Of a stretch of DNA of 64,000 nt, positions 27,723 to 37,377 are shown piece after piece. The notes below the pieces were generated by a model, which searched no databases, was not told where the DNA came from, and saw only the letters and a program-made list of their open reading frames with translations. The DNA comes from Fidelibacterota bacterium (lineage in GTDB: Bacteria; Fidelibacterota; UBA8477; JABMPR01). Position numbers and translations under genes: made by a program. Numbering within the stretch: the first letter of the stretch is position 1; each line of letters starts with the position of its first letter. Location of the stretch: NCBI GenBank assembly GCA_024278595.1, contig JAJRSW010000011.1, forward strand, positions 62,001-126,000. Reading direction: 5' to 3'.

Positions 27723-30107
27723 TCACTTACTAATACTCTGCCCCTTAACAAAATACTGCTTCAATTTGCTCTGAGCCTCCCCAAAAACGGTCCGGGCGGG
27801 AAAGTTGCCGTGCTTATTCAAACTGCCAGCTTTTACCCCCGTCAATAGTTCAATCCCCTCAGCGATCGTGCTCACCGACCATATATTGAATTTTCTGTTC
27901 TTAACAGCTGCTTGAATATTAGGCATGATCATCAAGTGATCCACGTTGGACTCGGGAATGATTACCCCTTGTTCACCAGTCAATCCGCGCAGGTCACACA
28001 GGTGAAAAAAGCCCTCGACCTTCTCGTTGACACCACCAATCGCCTGGATTTCACCCCACTGATTCACAGACCCGGTAACAGCAATTCCCTGCTTGATCGG
28101 AAAACCAGATAAGGCGGAAAGGATAGCATATATCTCCGTGGAACTGGCGCTGTACCCATCTATCCACCCATACGACTGCTCAAAAGTCAGTGTGACAGCC
28201 ACCGACAAAGGAAAGTTTTGAGCAAAGGTCTGTCCCAGATAACCATTAATGATCAAATTACCTTTATCATAGGTCTTGCCTGAGAGTTTCGCTTCCCGCT
28301 CAACAGCAATGATACCAGGTTCCCCCATATAGGTGGTAGCTGTAATCCGGGAGGGTTTTCCAAAAGAATTGTCACCCATGGAGTAAACTGCCAGGCCATT
28401 GATCTGGCCCACCCGTTCACCGGCAACATCGATCAGAAGGGTCTCATTTTTAATATTGTCCCAGACTTTTTCCTCGTAGAGGCTGCCCCGGAAGCGTTTC
28501 TCCTTAATGGCTTGTCGAACATCATCCTTCTGGACCTGACGATTCCGTTGTTTCCTGGCCCAGTAAGCAGATTCGGTGATGAGTCCAACCAGAGTACCAA
28601 ACTGTAGTGACAATTTTCCTTTGTCACCAGCCAGCCTGGAACTGTAAACAATGATCTGAGTGGCTGCCTGAGATGTAAAATGGGGTAATTTATCTTCACG
28701 ACACACCCGGGCAATGAACTGACATAAGAGATGTTCGTTTTCAGCAGTACGAGTCACCTCATAGTCGAAATCAGCTCGTACTCTAAAGGTTTTATTAAAG
28801 GCATCATCCACTTCCTGTAGATAGTGGAAATAGTCTGACCGCCCCAGGAGCACAACATTCAGATCCAGGGGAATGGGCTCAGGCCGCAGTGATGTAGTGG
28901 ATGAGAACCCGAACTGTTCATTTACATCTTCAATCTGCAGTGATTTATTTTTCAAGGCTCGTTTGAGCGGCTCCCAAACATGGGCATTCTGCAGGACGCT
29001 CTGGATATCCAGGATCAGGAAACCACCATTGGCTTTTAAAAGTGCGCCGGCAGTGATCATGGTAAAATCACTGTACCAGGCACCCATAAACGCTTTTTTG
29101 TCAATGCGACCAAACAGATTATAGTAAGAAGGATTGGTGTCAAAGATGACAGGCGCCCCTTTTTGGCGGCAGTTATCTACTAGTAAATTCACTTTATAGC
29201 GTTGGAGTAAAGCCTTCTGGATCTGTTGCGGGCTGGCCTCATCATCCCCATTGCTGGTTTCCATTCCAGTGAATTCCTTGACATGTTCAGCTATATCGTC
29301 CCTGACATTTTCTAAATATTCGATAATGCCGGGATACTCAGAATAGTTCTCTAATAATCGCCCGATCCGGTGTTCCACTGAGTCCAGTGCGATCTTTTCT
29401 TGAAGATTTTCAACCACATCTTCCCGCTCTTCTTCAAGCTCTGCCATATCCCGCAGAGCCCGCCGTAAGAGCTCCTGAATCGTACTGATCCGCCCGTTTA
29501 GATTAGTTTGCTCCTTTTCTGAAAGAGCACTGAAATCTTCTTCGCTCATGGGTTCCCCATCCTTCAACGGAATGGTTTGGAAACCCTCCTGACCAAGGGT
29601 CAACTGGATATCCTCTTCAGCAGCCGCGACATTGACGCCGGCAATGATCTCCTCGCGACCCGTATCAAATTCTGCAGTTATCTCTTTCTTCCGTTTTGCA
29701 TAAAGCTCACCCTTGAAGACCTTGGGCAGATCCGTGCTCAAACTACTGATTAATCGTTTCATCTGTTTGGTGAACTTCAGCCCCTGACCAGCCGGTAAAC
29801 TGAAGACCCTGGGATGATATTCGTCCCGGAAGTTAAAGACCAGGATCCAGTCCAAAGGCTCAGGTTTGGTGGCAGCAAACTTTTTTACCAGATTCTTGAC
29901 AATAGTGCTCTTGCCGGTACCAGGTAAACCACCGACAAACACATTGTAGCCTGGAGCAAGGAGTTCAAGACCGAATTGAAGGGCCCGGACAGCCCGTTCC
30001 TGACCAATTACCTGTTTAAGGCTGGGTAGTTCTGAAGTGGCTTTGAAGGTCAGAGCGCTTTCGTCAGTTGTTCGGCAAAGATCTTTTGGGGTGAGTTTCT
30101 TCATCAT
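27723..30107 (-). CDS. Lon-like AAA+ protease (LonB/YcbZ-type, AAA_32 family)
   Basis: The 794-residue protein has a P-loop GGLPGTGKST (59-68) and the C-terminal Lon proteolytic domain with the Ser653 (YSASS) and Lys696 (NEKVEG) dyad. The middle insertion (roughly 180-290) is charged and coiled-coil-like. This architecture matches the Lon-family ATPases related to E. coli YcbZ (LonH), which are distinct from housekeeping Lon in lacking the LAN domain. The second ATP-site region FLILDIQSVLQ is present. It is likely a cytosolic quality-control or regulatory protease. It stands alone on the minus strand, divergent from the aldehyde dehydrogenase gene. Confidence 0.9.
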   Translation of the reverse strand: MMKKLTPKDLCRTTDESALTFKATSELPSLKQVIGQERAVRALQFGLELLAPGYNVFVGGLPGTGKSTIVKNLVKKFAATKPEPLDWILVFNFRDEYHPRVFSLPAGQGLKFTKQMKRLISSLSTDLPKVFKGELYAKRKKEITAEFDTGREEIIAGVNVAAAEEDIQLTLGQEGFQTIPLKDGEPMSEEDFSALSEKEQTNLNGRISTIQELLRRALRDMAELEEEREDVVENLQEKIALDSVEHRIGRLLENYSEYPGIIEYLENVRDDIAEHVKEFTGMETSNGDDEASPQQIQKALLQRYKVNLLVDNCRQKGAPVIFDTNPSYYNLFGRIDKKAFMGAWYSDFTMITAGALLKANGGFLILDIQSVLQNAHVWEPLKRALKNKSLQIEDVNEQFGFSSTTSLRPEPIPLDLNVVLLGRSDYFHYLQEVDDAFNKTFRVRADFDYEVTRTAENEHLLCQFIARVCREDKLPHFTSQAATQIIVYSSRLAGDKGKLSLQFGTLVGLITESAYWARKQRNRQVQKDDVRQAIKEKRFRGSLYEEKVWDNIKNETLLIDVAGERVGQINGLAVYSMGDNSFGKPSRITATTYMGEPGIIAVEREAKLSGKTYDKGNLIINGYLGQTFAQNFPLSVAVTLTFEQSYGWIDGYSASSTEIYAILSALSGFPIKQGIAVTGSVNQWGEIQAIGGVNEKVEGFFHLCDLRGLTGEQGVIIPESNVDHLMIMPNIQAAVKNRKFNIWSVSTIAEGIELLTGVKAGSLNKHGNFPARTVFGEAQSKLKQYFVKGQSISK

Positions 30108-30255
30108 TAATTCCTGAATTCATTTTATGCGTACCTGGATCGGAATATTTCGAAGTCCAAGTGTTTCTTTCCATGAGATCTGTCAATTTAAGATAATCGA
30201 ATTATTATGATGTCCTGCCTTAAATTCATGATATATCTGTTTCTTCCTCCCTGAT

Positions 30256-30345
30256 TAGTCTTCCTGAGCGCACGCGAAGGATCTCCCCGTTGACTGTAAC
30301 TCACTACCCTTAAAGTGAGATTCTTCGTTGCACTCAGAAAGACTA
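30256..30345. repeat. Family C palindromic repeat, copy 1
   Basis: TAGTCTTCCTGAGCGCA...GAAGGATCTCC at the left pairs with GAGATTCTTCG...CTCAGAAAGACTA at the right over 90 bp. A second copy (98 bp) is at 41682-41779. It is intergenic, in the divergent gap between the Lon-like and aldehyde dehydrogenase genes. Confidence 0.75.
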
Positions 30346-30457
30346 TATTTTTAGGTCCTCTGGAATGGCTATCCTGCCCTGCATATTCACAGTCAAAAGC
30401 TGAAATAACCCTACTAAAAACCTTCTTCAATAATACCTTTCCCGCGCAACGAAAAGG

Positions 30458-32010
30458 ATGCCTATGTCACCACAAATTCATACCGAAGCTATTAATCCTG
30501 CCACCGGGGAATCCCTGGGGAAGATTCCGCAGAATGCCATCGAAGACATCCAGGAAGCCGTTAAACGGATTCGCATTGCCCAGGCGGAATGGTCCCGGAT
30601 CTCTTTTTCTGAACGGGGTCATTACCTGCGCAAGATGCAGCGTCATCTGGTTGAGCATGGTGAAGAATATGCCGCCATCATTTCCAGTGATAATGGCAAG
30701 ACACTGCCCGATGCCTATATGACAGAAATTTCTGCGGTCATCATTTCATTTGATTATTATATCAAACACACCGCCCGGGTATTGCGAACCCGCCGGGTCA
30801 AAGGCTCCCATATTTTTGGTCTTTTCACCCGTAATCGACTCCAGCACGTACCCATGGGGGTCATCGGGATCATCTCCCCCTGGAACTATCCTCTGGCTAT
30901 TCCCATGCACGAGATCCTCATGGCTCTGATGTCCGGTAATGGCCTCCTCTACAAGGCTGCTTCCGAGACCCAGATGGTGGGACAAATCATCCAAAAAATA
31001 ATTGATGCCGGAGAGTTGCCCCAGGATCTGTTCATCCAGGTGAATGTCCCGGGACGCTTGGCCGGTGATGCCTTTTTGGAAGCCGGGATCGATAAGCTTT
31101 TTTTACTGGCAGCGTCCCGATTGGCAAAAAGCTTATGGCCAAGGCTGCCGAAACACTGACCCCGGTATCCCTGGAGCTGGGGGGCAATGACCCCATGATC
31201 ATCTGTGCTGAAGCCAATTTGAAAAAAGCGGCCAACGGAGCGATCTGGGCCGGGCTTTCCAATTCAGGTCAGAGTTGTGCGGGGATCGAGCGGGTTTACG
31301 TTCACCGTGATGTCTATGAACCCTTTCTGAAGATTCTGCAGAAAAAGGTTGAGCAGCTTCGTGTTGGCGATCCTTCTGAAGCAGAAAACCATATCGGTAC
31401 CATGACCACCGCTCGTCAACAAGCTGCCGTGCGCAAGGTGTTGGAAGAGGCCATTGACCAGGGAGCCGTTGTCTTAGCTTTATCTCAGATTGACGAGGGG
31501 ACTGATCAGGCCTTACCAGCCACCATCCTTACTGATGTTACTCATGAAATGACTATCATGAAGGAAGAAACTTTTGGTCCTGTGTTGGGAGTTATGCCTT
31601 TCGATACCATTGAGGAGGCGATTAACCTGGCCAATGATTCTGATCTGGGATTGACTGCTTCTGTCTGGACCAGGAACCAGCGTTTGGGACGTAAGATCGC
31701 TGCTGAACTACAGGCTGGCGTGGTGACTATCAACAATCACCTGATCTCGCATGGTATTCCCAATTTGCCCTGGGGCGGATTCAAGCTAAGTGGTATTGGC
31801 CGGACCCATGGTGAACTGGGATTGCTGGAGATGACTGAAGCGCGCGCCATTGTGAATGATTACCTGCCCTTGAATAAGCAGTTCTACTGGACACCAGTGC
31901 CTGGGTTCATCTACCGGCGCTGGATCGGTTTCATGATGCTGGTTGGCGGCACCTGGAAGTTCAAGTTAAAGGGGCTGCTCAAGTTAATATTCGGGTTTAA
32001 GAAAATATAG
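30458..32010 (+). pseudogene. Fatty-aldehyde-type aldehyde dehydrogenase, one-base frameshift
   Basis: Two overlapping frames (30458-31159 and 31135-32010) together encode one NAD(P)-dependent aldehyde dehydrogenase of ~517 residues. The break is in the T7 run at 31098-31104: adding one T restores DKLFFTGSVPIGKKLMAKAA, the standard nucleotide-binding loop. Downstream are the general-base Glu in LELGGNDP and the nucleophile Cys in SGQSCAG, both intact. Upstream, GVIGIISPWNYPLAIP is the N-terminal Rossmann signature. The last ~35 residues (YRRWIGFMMLVGG, KFKLKGLLKLIFGFKK) are hydrophobic then basic, like the membrane anchor of ALDH3-type fatty aldehyde dehydrogenases. AAGGATG precedes the start. 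It could be a true pseudogene, a homopolymer sequencing error, or a slippage-decoded gene. It converges with the S1P-lyase-like gene. Confidence 0.88.
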
Positions 32011-32037
32011 GTAGAGACGCAATGCGTTGCATCTCTT
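32011..32037. repeat. GTAGAGACGCAA hairpin after the aldehyde dehydrogenase
   Basis: GTAGAGACGCAATGCGTTGCATCTCT begins one base after the stop codon and folds into a 10 bp stem with one mismatch. The GTAGAGACGCAATGCGTTGC hairpin is a widely scattered repeat in environmental bacteria. It probably serves as a transcription end for the plus-strand gene. A looser AGCAAC...GTTGCGGTTGCT hairpin follows at 32053-32081. Confidence 0.65.
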
Positions 32038-32149
32038 CATCTCCCGGTGGATCAGCAACTCACGACTTAAGTTGCGGTTGCTGACTGATTGGCAATTTGT
32101 AGACCGTTTCAACAGTTTATCAGGTTTTATAAAGCAACCAGTGCCAGAT

Positions 32150-33565
32150 TTAATTGACTTTTTTTCCAAATCGCTGCATGATCCTGGCAGCAATTTTCAC
32201 CATCAGGGGGTTATCATCACCCTCCATAGGCATTGAACCCTGTGGACTATAGAGTCCTTCCATCATTTTCATCACTTCTTTTTTGATCATCCCCCGGAAA
32301 GGCAGTTTGGCAATCATACCATACATGGCGGCACTGCCCTCTATTGCCAAATCAGGATTTGAACGTACCAGTTCCACAGAAGTCTTAAGATCTGACAAAA
32401 AGTCATGGACGATTTTTACATGACCCGGCGTTACCATCACATGCAATCCCTCTGGTCTTTGAATGCGGTCGATATGCCACCCTTTGGCTTCCATTTGGTC
32501 ACCAACGGCAAAAATATTTACCCGACTATCAGTAGCATAGTATCCAAAAACACTCATGTTGGGGCGCCCCATGATTGCCAAACCGTCTATGGCTTTTATC
32601 CCGGCTTGGAGTTCACCGGTAACATCCATAATCTGCCGGGCATTTTCCCGATAACCTTGCTCGCCCAGGGCATGCATAGCCGCCCAGGCCGCTGCAAAAG
32701 AGCCCCCGGGACGGGTTCCCAGAAGGGCGGGAGAAGCAAAGACACCACCGGGCCAATTTTCATCGATAAAGAATTGATGCTTCATGTAACTCATATTGCG
32801 ATAAATAAGCGTTGAGGCACCTTTGGCTGCAAATCCATATTTATGAACATCAGCAGAAATGGAGGTTACTCCAGGCAGTCGGAAGTCAAACTCAGGGACA
32901 CTAACCCCATTTTTCTCAATAAAGGGCAACAGAAAACCACCTAGACACGCATCTACATGCAAGGGCAGGTTGTGCTGTTGAGCAATCAGACTAAGTTCAG
33001 CAATTGGATCGATGACACCATGGGGATATGAGGGAGCCGAGCCCACCAATAGAATGGTTCGACGATTGATTAGCTTGCGGACCGCTTCCACATCTACTCT
33101 GAAGTCATCTTTTAGCGGAGCGTAGATTATTTTCACACCGAAATATTTGGCGGCTTTGATCCAGGCCACGTGAATACTCTCCGGAACCACCATCTCAGGC
33201 TTGAAAGCTAACTTCCGTTTGGATCTGGCCATATCCCGATAGGTGAGAACCGGCAGCAGACAACTTTCTGTGCCACCGGAGGTTAGGGTACCCACCACTT
33301 TTTTATCGCCATGGAACAGGGTGGCGGTCATGCTAATGACTTCTGTTTCAAAGCGTTTCAGGCTCTTGAAAGCCATGGGGTTCAGGGCGTTCTCTGAGAA
33401 ATAAAGACCGTAAGCCTCTTTTAAAAAAGCTGTGTGGTCTTCGTTAAGATGGTAGACCAGACTCCAGGTCTTTGAGTCATGATAATTAACATCACCACTA
33501 CCATACTGCTGCATCTGTTTCAGGATCTCAGCGTGATCAAGTCCCTGTTCGGGTATGGTCTTCAT
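32150..33565 (-). CDS. Sphingosine-1-phosphate lyase-like PLP-dependent decarboxylase
   Basis: The 471-residue protein belongs to the group II PLP decarboxylase/aldolase fold. GTLTSGGTES (92-101), HVDACLGGFLLPF (203-215) and ISADVHKYGFAAKG (236-249, Schiff-base Lys242) match sphingosine-1-phosphate lyase (Dpl1/SPL) rather than glutamate or tyrosine decarboxylases. S1P lyase cleaves the phosphorylated long-chain base to phosphoethanolamine and a C16 aldehyde. The eukaryotic enzyme has an N-terminal membrane anchor; here there is none, so it should be soluble, as in known bacterial homologues. It converges with the fatty-aldehyde dehydrogenase gene, the enzyme expected for the next step. A related amino-acid decarboxylase activity cannot be excluded. 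Confidence 0.8.
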   Translation of the reverse strand: MKTIPEQGLDHAEILKQMQQYGSGDVNYHDSKTWSLVYHLNEDHTAFLKEAYGLYFSENALNPMAFKSLKRFETEVISMTATLFHGDKKVVGTLTSGGTESCLLPVLTYRDMARSKRKLAFKPEMVVPESIHVAWIKAAKYFGVKIIYAPLKDDFRVDVEAVRKLINRRTILLVGSAPSYPHGVIDPIAELSLIAQQHNLPLHVDACLGGFLLPFIEKNGVSVPEFDFRLPGVTSISADVHKYGFAAKGASTLIYRNMSYMKHQFFIDENWPGGVFASPALLGTRPGGSFAAAWAAMHALGEQGYRENARQIMDVTGELQAGIKAIDGLAIMGRPNMSVFGYYATDSRVNIFAVGDQMEAKGWHIDRIQRPEGLHVMVTPGHVKIVHDFLSDLKTSVELVRSNPDLAIEGSAAMYGMIAKLPFRGMIKKEVMKMMEGLYSPQGSMPMEGDDNPLMVKIAARIMQRFGKKVN

Positions 33566-33748
33566 TCTCTACATCCTTAGTTTTAAAAAGATCAACTGTT
33601 GCCGGTCTGGTAGTTATCGTTAATATCACCTATTGATAACTTTCCCGGTTGTTCCCCAGCACACAGAATGCCTGCTAAAAATATTAGCCTGTGAGCAGTA
33701 ATCATAGATACATATTCTGTGGTTTTTGGTTCAATTCAGGTGCTTGAT

Positions 33749-35575
33749 CTATTTTAGTAAAATTAGCTTCTGGAATTCCCCCACGGGCCGACCATCAAGG
33801 ATCATCACCGCTAAATAGACACCCGAACTCATGGGCAAACCCTGGTTGTTGGATCCGTCCCAGGCAACCTGCTGATTGCCCCTGGGTCCCCTCAGTTCAT
33901 ATTCCCAGATCTGGCGTCCTTGAATATCAAAGATCACCGCTAAGGCACGTCCCTTATTTTCGGGAACAGTCAAGCTCAAAGCAACTACCCCATTGAAGGG
34001 GTTGGGGTAAGCATTGACCAGACCGACCTGGTCAGGTTGAATCCCCAGATCTTTATCGTTAATGGCGGTAATAGTGGGCGCTTTCCGCATCCAGAAATCC
34101 AGATATGCATCATCTGACAATTGAACCGTTTCATCAAAATGTGCGGTGAACTCGGCAAAACCAGCAAAATTCATTGAGCCCTGCATATCATTATAAAAGA
34201 CCAGTTCATAGCTTGGAGTAATAGCCCCAAGTGGTTGGGCATCGCAGCTCTCCCAATACATGCCACTGCCATTCAAAGCGATATCCATGAGCCAGTCATC
34301 TGGATCCTGAGCCCCAAAATCATAGACCAGATTGGACTCATTCCAAACTCGTAACCCATTAAGTTGAATTCTGCCGGTATGTTGAAAAATCAGAATCTCA
34401 GGTCTTAGAACCAATACCAGTGAATCAACACTACCGGCTGGCTCTCCTTCAATAAAGAGCTGCTCAACTGGAATATTGTATTGGTACCAGGTGGTGTCCA
34501 GGGGATAGGTCTTGAATGGGGAAAAAGCCTGGTCGAAACCGATCGATAGACTTTCAGTCAAATCAAGCTCGCCAATACTATGCACCATTTGATGTTTGCC
34601 CACGAGATCCCAATGCACATTGGTCCCAGCGATATCCCACCGGGTAATGCCAATTCCCCAGCCAAAGTGAAGATTCGCACCGGGTATCCCATCCGGACTG
34701 AAGGATTTCACAAAACGTGGGTACCCCAGAATGTTTTGATATTCTTCTGCGTATAGTAACACTCCGAAGCTTGTGTCATCACCAGTATATTCATTTAACT
34801 TCAGCGTAAAGTCATAGGGAATTTCCTCGAGGATTATCTCTCCTTCATCGGTGTACACATACTGGACTTCCTCAAAAACTACTGGCTCAATATGAGCATT
34901 ATCCATATGTGGATAGTTCCATTTTCTTGTCTCTAATACGATCAATGTGTCTCCCCCGCCAAAAGAGTGGTTGACCGGTGCTTCAAAGATAGCGCTGTGC
35001 CCTACATTAGAATCACTTGGTTTATACAGCCAATATGTGTAATCATAAGGAAGATAATCACCAAAGTAGGCTTCATCATCGTCTGAACGCATCATCAGGC
35101 CTACACTGTCAGGGATTGCGGGATAGAAGTTCTCTGGTTCTTCGATCCAAATAGTATCTCCAGAGATTGTTTCATAAATATTCGTTTCTATATGAAGCAT
35201 ATACCCTTCTCCATTCAGATGAGGCACACGCTCTGCCAAAACAACGCCCTGGGAGAAACTCACTTCAAAAGAATCACTCTCAAAATCAATGAAGGCATTG
35301 CTGGGAAAACGGATATTGTCCAGATAGTAGGAAAAAACTGAATCAAAAGGGGTTGGGTTAAAATACCAGAGACCGACTATTAGCTCAACTCTATCTATTC
35401 CTGTTTCAGGCACTTCAACCATCTCAAAAGGTGCCGAAAATGAACGCCATTCATCATCAAATGGTACTGGAAATGTTTGCGTGGATTCTGAGTTAAAATT
35501 AAACCAAGCTGGCGTAAATATGATCTGTGCGAGCAGCAGGTTCGCTGTGCAGAAAAATAATATTAGGGCTCTCAT
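33749..35575 (-). CDS. Secreted protein with type IX-style sorting domain
   Basis: This is a 608-residue secreted protein. GGAGGAGATTAG precedes the ATG, and MRALILFFCTANLLLAQ is a short signal peptide with the LLLAQ cleavage pattern common in this phylum. The body is rich in beta-strand and acidic/aromatic residues (WIEEPENFYP, YDYTYWLYKP) and may contain carbohydrate-binding-type sandwiches, but I recognise no family or catalytic motif. The C-terminal ~85 residues (NAYPNPFNG ... QGRQIWEYEL ... SGVYLAVMILDG) form the same sorting domain as the two giant proteins. This predicts outer-membrane translocation and surface attachment. It is a single gene. Confidence 0.75.
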   Translation of the reverse strand: MRALILFFCTANLLLAQIIFTPAWFNFNSESTQTFPVPFDDEWRSFSAPFEMVEVPETGIDRVELIVGLWYFNPTPFDSVFSYYLDNIRFPSNAFIDFESDSFEVSFSQGVVLAERVPHLNGEGYMLHIETNIYETISGDTIWIEEPENFYPAIPDSVGLMMRSDDDEAYFGDYLPYDYTYWLYKPSDSNVGHSAIFEAPVNHSFGGGDTLIVLETRKWNYPHMDNAHIEPVVFEEVQYVYTDEGEIILEEIPYDFTLKLNEYTGDDTSFGVLLYAEEYQNILGYPRFVKSFSPDGIPGANLHFGWGIGITRWDIAGTNVHWDLVGKHQMVHSIGELDLTESLSIGFDQAFSPFKTYPLDTTWYQYNIPVEQLFIEGEPAGSVDSLVLVLRPEILIFQHTGRIQLNGLRVWNESNLVYDFGAQDPDDWLMDIALNGSGMYWESCDAQPLGAITPSYELVFYNDMQGSMNFAGFAEFTAHFDETVQLSDDAYLDFWMRKAPTITAINDKDLGIQPDQVGLVNAYPNPFNGVVALSLTVPENKGRALAVIFDIQGRQIWEYELRGPRGNQQVAWDGSNNQGLPMSSGVYLAVMILDGRPVGEFQKLILLK

Positions 35576-35768
35576 CTAATCTCCTCCAAAGTTTGATTTC
35601 CATATTAGTCACTTAAGACCATTTCAGCAAGCCTCCAAACCAGATAATTGATGGGCAAAAATTGGTGTAATGGCACTAATTTTCTCGGGGGAGATGTCCC
35701 GTCAGGGACAGAGGGGGGGTCCAGACAAGCTCGGACGGGGACTTGATTTTAATTTTTTGAGTGAAAAT

Positions 35769-35970
35769 TGACACCTCCGCAAAAAGTCCCTCCCCCACAC
35801 GATTGTCGGGATCTTCTACTCGCAGAGCACGTAGAGCGTTGCATTGAGCTAGCCGAAATGACGCAAAGTGTTGTTATTTATTGCTTTATGTGTGTTTGGC
35901 GCAAGTGGGTGTATTTAATGGTTATAGGGCATGTTTTGTGCTTTTCTAAATACTTTTTGCGAGGGCTTGA
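35769..35970 (-). repeat. Family B interspersed repeat, copy 2 (inverted orientation)
   Basis: TGACACCTCCGCAAAAAGTC at the left and TACTTTTTGCGAGGGCTTGA at the right are inverted ends of a 202 bp element. Read on the minus strand its interior (CATGCCCTATAACCATTAAATACA, AATAAATAACAACACTTTGC, then GTCATTTCGGCTAGC) matches the copies at 22469 and 57031. An open frame at 35768-36049 is a by-product. The preceding bases (35694-35709) form another small hairpin, TGTCCC/GGGACA. Confidence 0.85.
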
Positions 35971-36078
35971 AAATTCTCATTATAAATTTTCATTTAAACA
36001 TGTCTTATTCATTGGATTAAAAAGTCTTACCACTAAAATTGACAGCTAGATAATGCAAATTTCCGATACGAGGACACT

Positions 36079-37122
36079 ATGAGCATCACCCGCAGACAAA
36101 TTTTACAGCTGGTGGGCGCCGGAATGGCTGCCACACAAGTTCCCTTCGCCACAGCATCAGGCCTCTTTTCTAAAGCGACCCTCAAGCCCCCTCGTTTAAA
36201 AACCGGTGACACGGTTGGCCTAATCAATCCTGCCGGTGCCACTTTCCACCATGATGATGTGGCCATCGCTGAAGAAACCCTGGCCGCCCTGGACCTTAAA
36301 ATGAAAGCAGGTGAGCATCTCCTGGACCGCTACGGCTATCTGGCCGGCACCGATCAGGCCCGGGCAGATGACGTGAATAGCATGTATGCCGATCCAGCTG
36401 TTAACGCCATCATCACCCTGCGTGGCGGATGGGGTTGCAACCGCATATTGGATTTATTGGATTATAAATCAATAGCCAAACATCCCAAGATCCTCATGGG
36501 CTATAGCGATATTACCAGTCTTTTGCTGGCCCTGAATGCTAAAACTGGCCTGGTCACCTTCCACGGCCCTGTAGGCATCTCAACCTGGAATAAATACTCC
36601 ACTGATTTTGTCAAACGCCTTTTGTTTGAAGCTCAAACCTTCAGCATGGAAAATCCCCAGGAGATCGGTGACAATCTGACCCAAACCGAGGACCGGATTC
36701 TGACCATTAATTCCGGGAAGGCTCGGGGGAAACTTCTGGGCGGAAATCTTTCGGTTTTCACCGCCATGGTGGGTTCAGATTACCTCCCTGATTTTAAAAA
36801 TAATATTCTCTTTCTGGAAGAAGTGGGTGAAGATATCTATCGCGTGGACCGGATGCTGACCCAGCTCAAATTGGCTGGTATTCTGGATGATCTCTCTGGC
36901 TTTGTTTTTGGCAAATGTAGTAAGTGTGGAGCTGGCGAAGGATACGGTTCACTCACTCTGGAAGAAGTGCTTGATGATCATATTAAACCACTGGGGATCC
37001 CCGCCTGGTACGGTTCCATGATCGGGCACATCAGCAATAAATTTACCATACCCCTGGGGATCGAAGCTGAAATAGATGCCAGTAAGGGTCGGATTACTTT
37101 ATTGGAGCCAGCTGTTATATAG
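36079..37122 (+). CDS. ldcA: LD-carboxypeptidase (peptidase family S66) with Tat-type signal
   Basis: The 347-residue protein matches family S66 L,D-carboxypeptidases, which trim the terminal D-Ala from murein tetrapeptides during peptidoglycan recycling. MSITRRQILQLVGAGMAATQ is a twin-arginine-like signal (TRRQIL then a hydrophobic stretch), which is unusual because the E. coli enzyme is cytoplasmic. Catalytic elements are visible: nucleophile Ser in MGYSDIT (~141), Glu in LFLEEVGED (~251) and His in MIGHISNKF (~317). LINPAG near residue 48 is the family's N-terminal signature. GAGGACAC precedes the ATG. It is a single gene, and a family A repeat begins 13 bases after its stop. Confidence 0.87.
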   Translation: MSITRRQILQLVGAGMAATQVPFATASGLFSKATLKPPRLKTGDTVGLINPAGATFHHDDVAIAEETLAALDLKMKAGEHLLDRYGYLAGTDQARADDVNSMYADPAVNAIITLRGGWGCNRILDLLDYKSIAKHPKILMGYSDITSLLLALNAKTGLVTFHGPVGISTWNKYSTDFVKRLLFEAQTFSMENPQEIGDNLTQTEDRILTINSGKARGKLLGGNLSVFTAMVGSDYLPDFKNNILFLEEVGEDIYRVDRMLTQLKLAGILDDLSGFVFGKCSKCGAGEGYGSLTLEEVLDDHIKPLGIPAWYGSMIGHISNKFTIPLGIEAEIDASKGRITLLEPAVI

Positions 37123-37135
37123 TGTCACAACTTTC

Positions 37136-37315
37136 TAGCCTGCATTATTCATGAATTATTGCCACGAAAACACTAAGCCACGAAGATTATTAAAGTTATG
37201 AACAAGTTCATTTTAAACAGAATTACTTGCATCTGTGAGTGATAATTTTTGCTAAGCATATATTTTTTAAAACTTTGTGCCTTCGTGACTTAGTGGCTAT
37301 GAATTATTCAGGCTA
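37136..37315 (+). repeat. Family A interspersed repeat, copy 2
   Basis: This is the best-preserved copy, 180 bp. The left arm (TAGCCTGCATTATTCATGAA, then CACTAAGCCACGAAG) pairs with the right arm (CTTCGTGACTTAGTGGCTAT, then GAATTATTCAGGCTA). It is in the same orientation as 44251-44431 and opposite to 9161-9340. A GGGGATTCAATCCCC hairpin follows directly at 37319-37333. Confidence 0.92.
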
Positions 37316-37377
37316 GGTGGGGATTCAATCCCCGCTTAGATTTTCGAATACCATCCTAAAAATAACATGAGGAATTT

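Noticed and set aside
35768..36049. 93-codon plus-strand frame before the LD-carboxypeptidase
   Set aside because: It is produced by the family B copy at 35769-35970, with no ribosome-binding site or recognisable domain.
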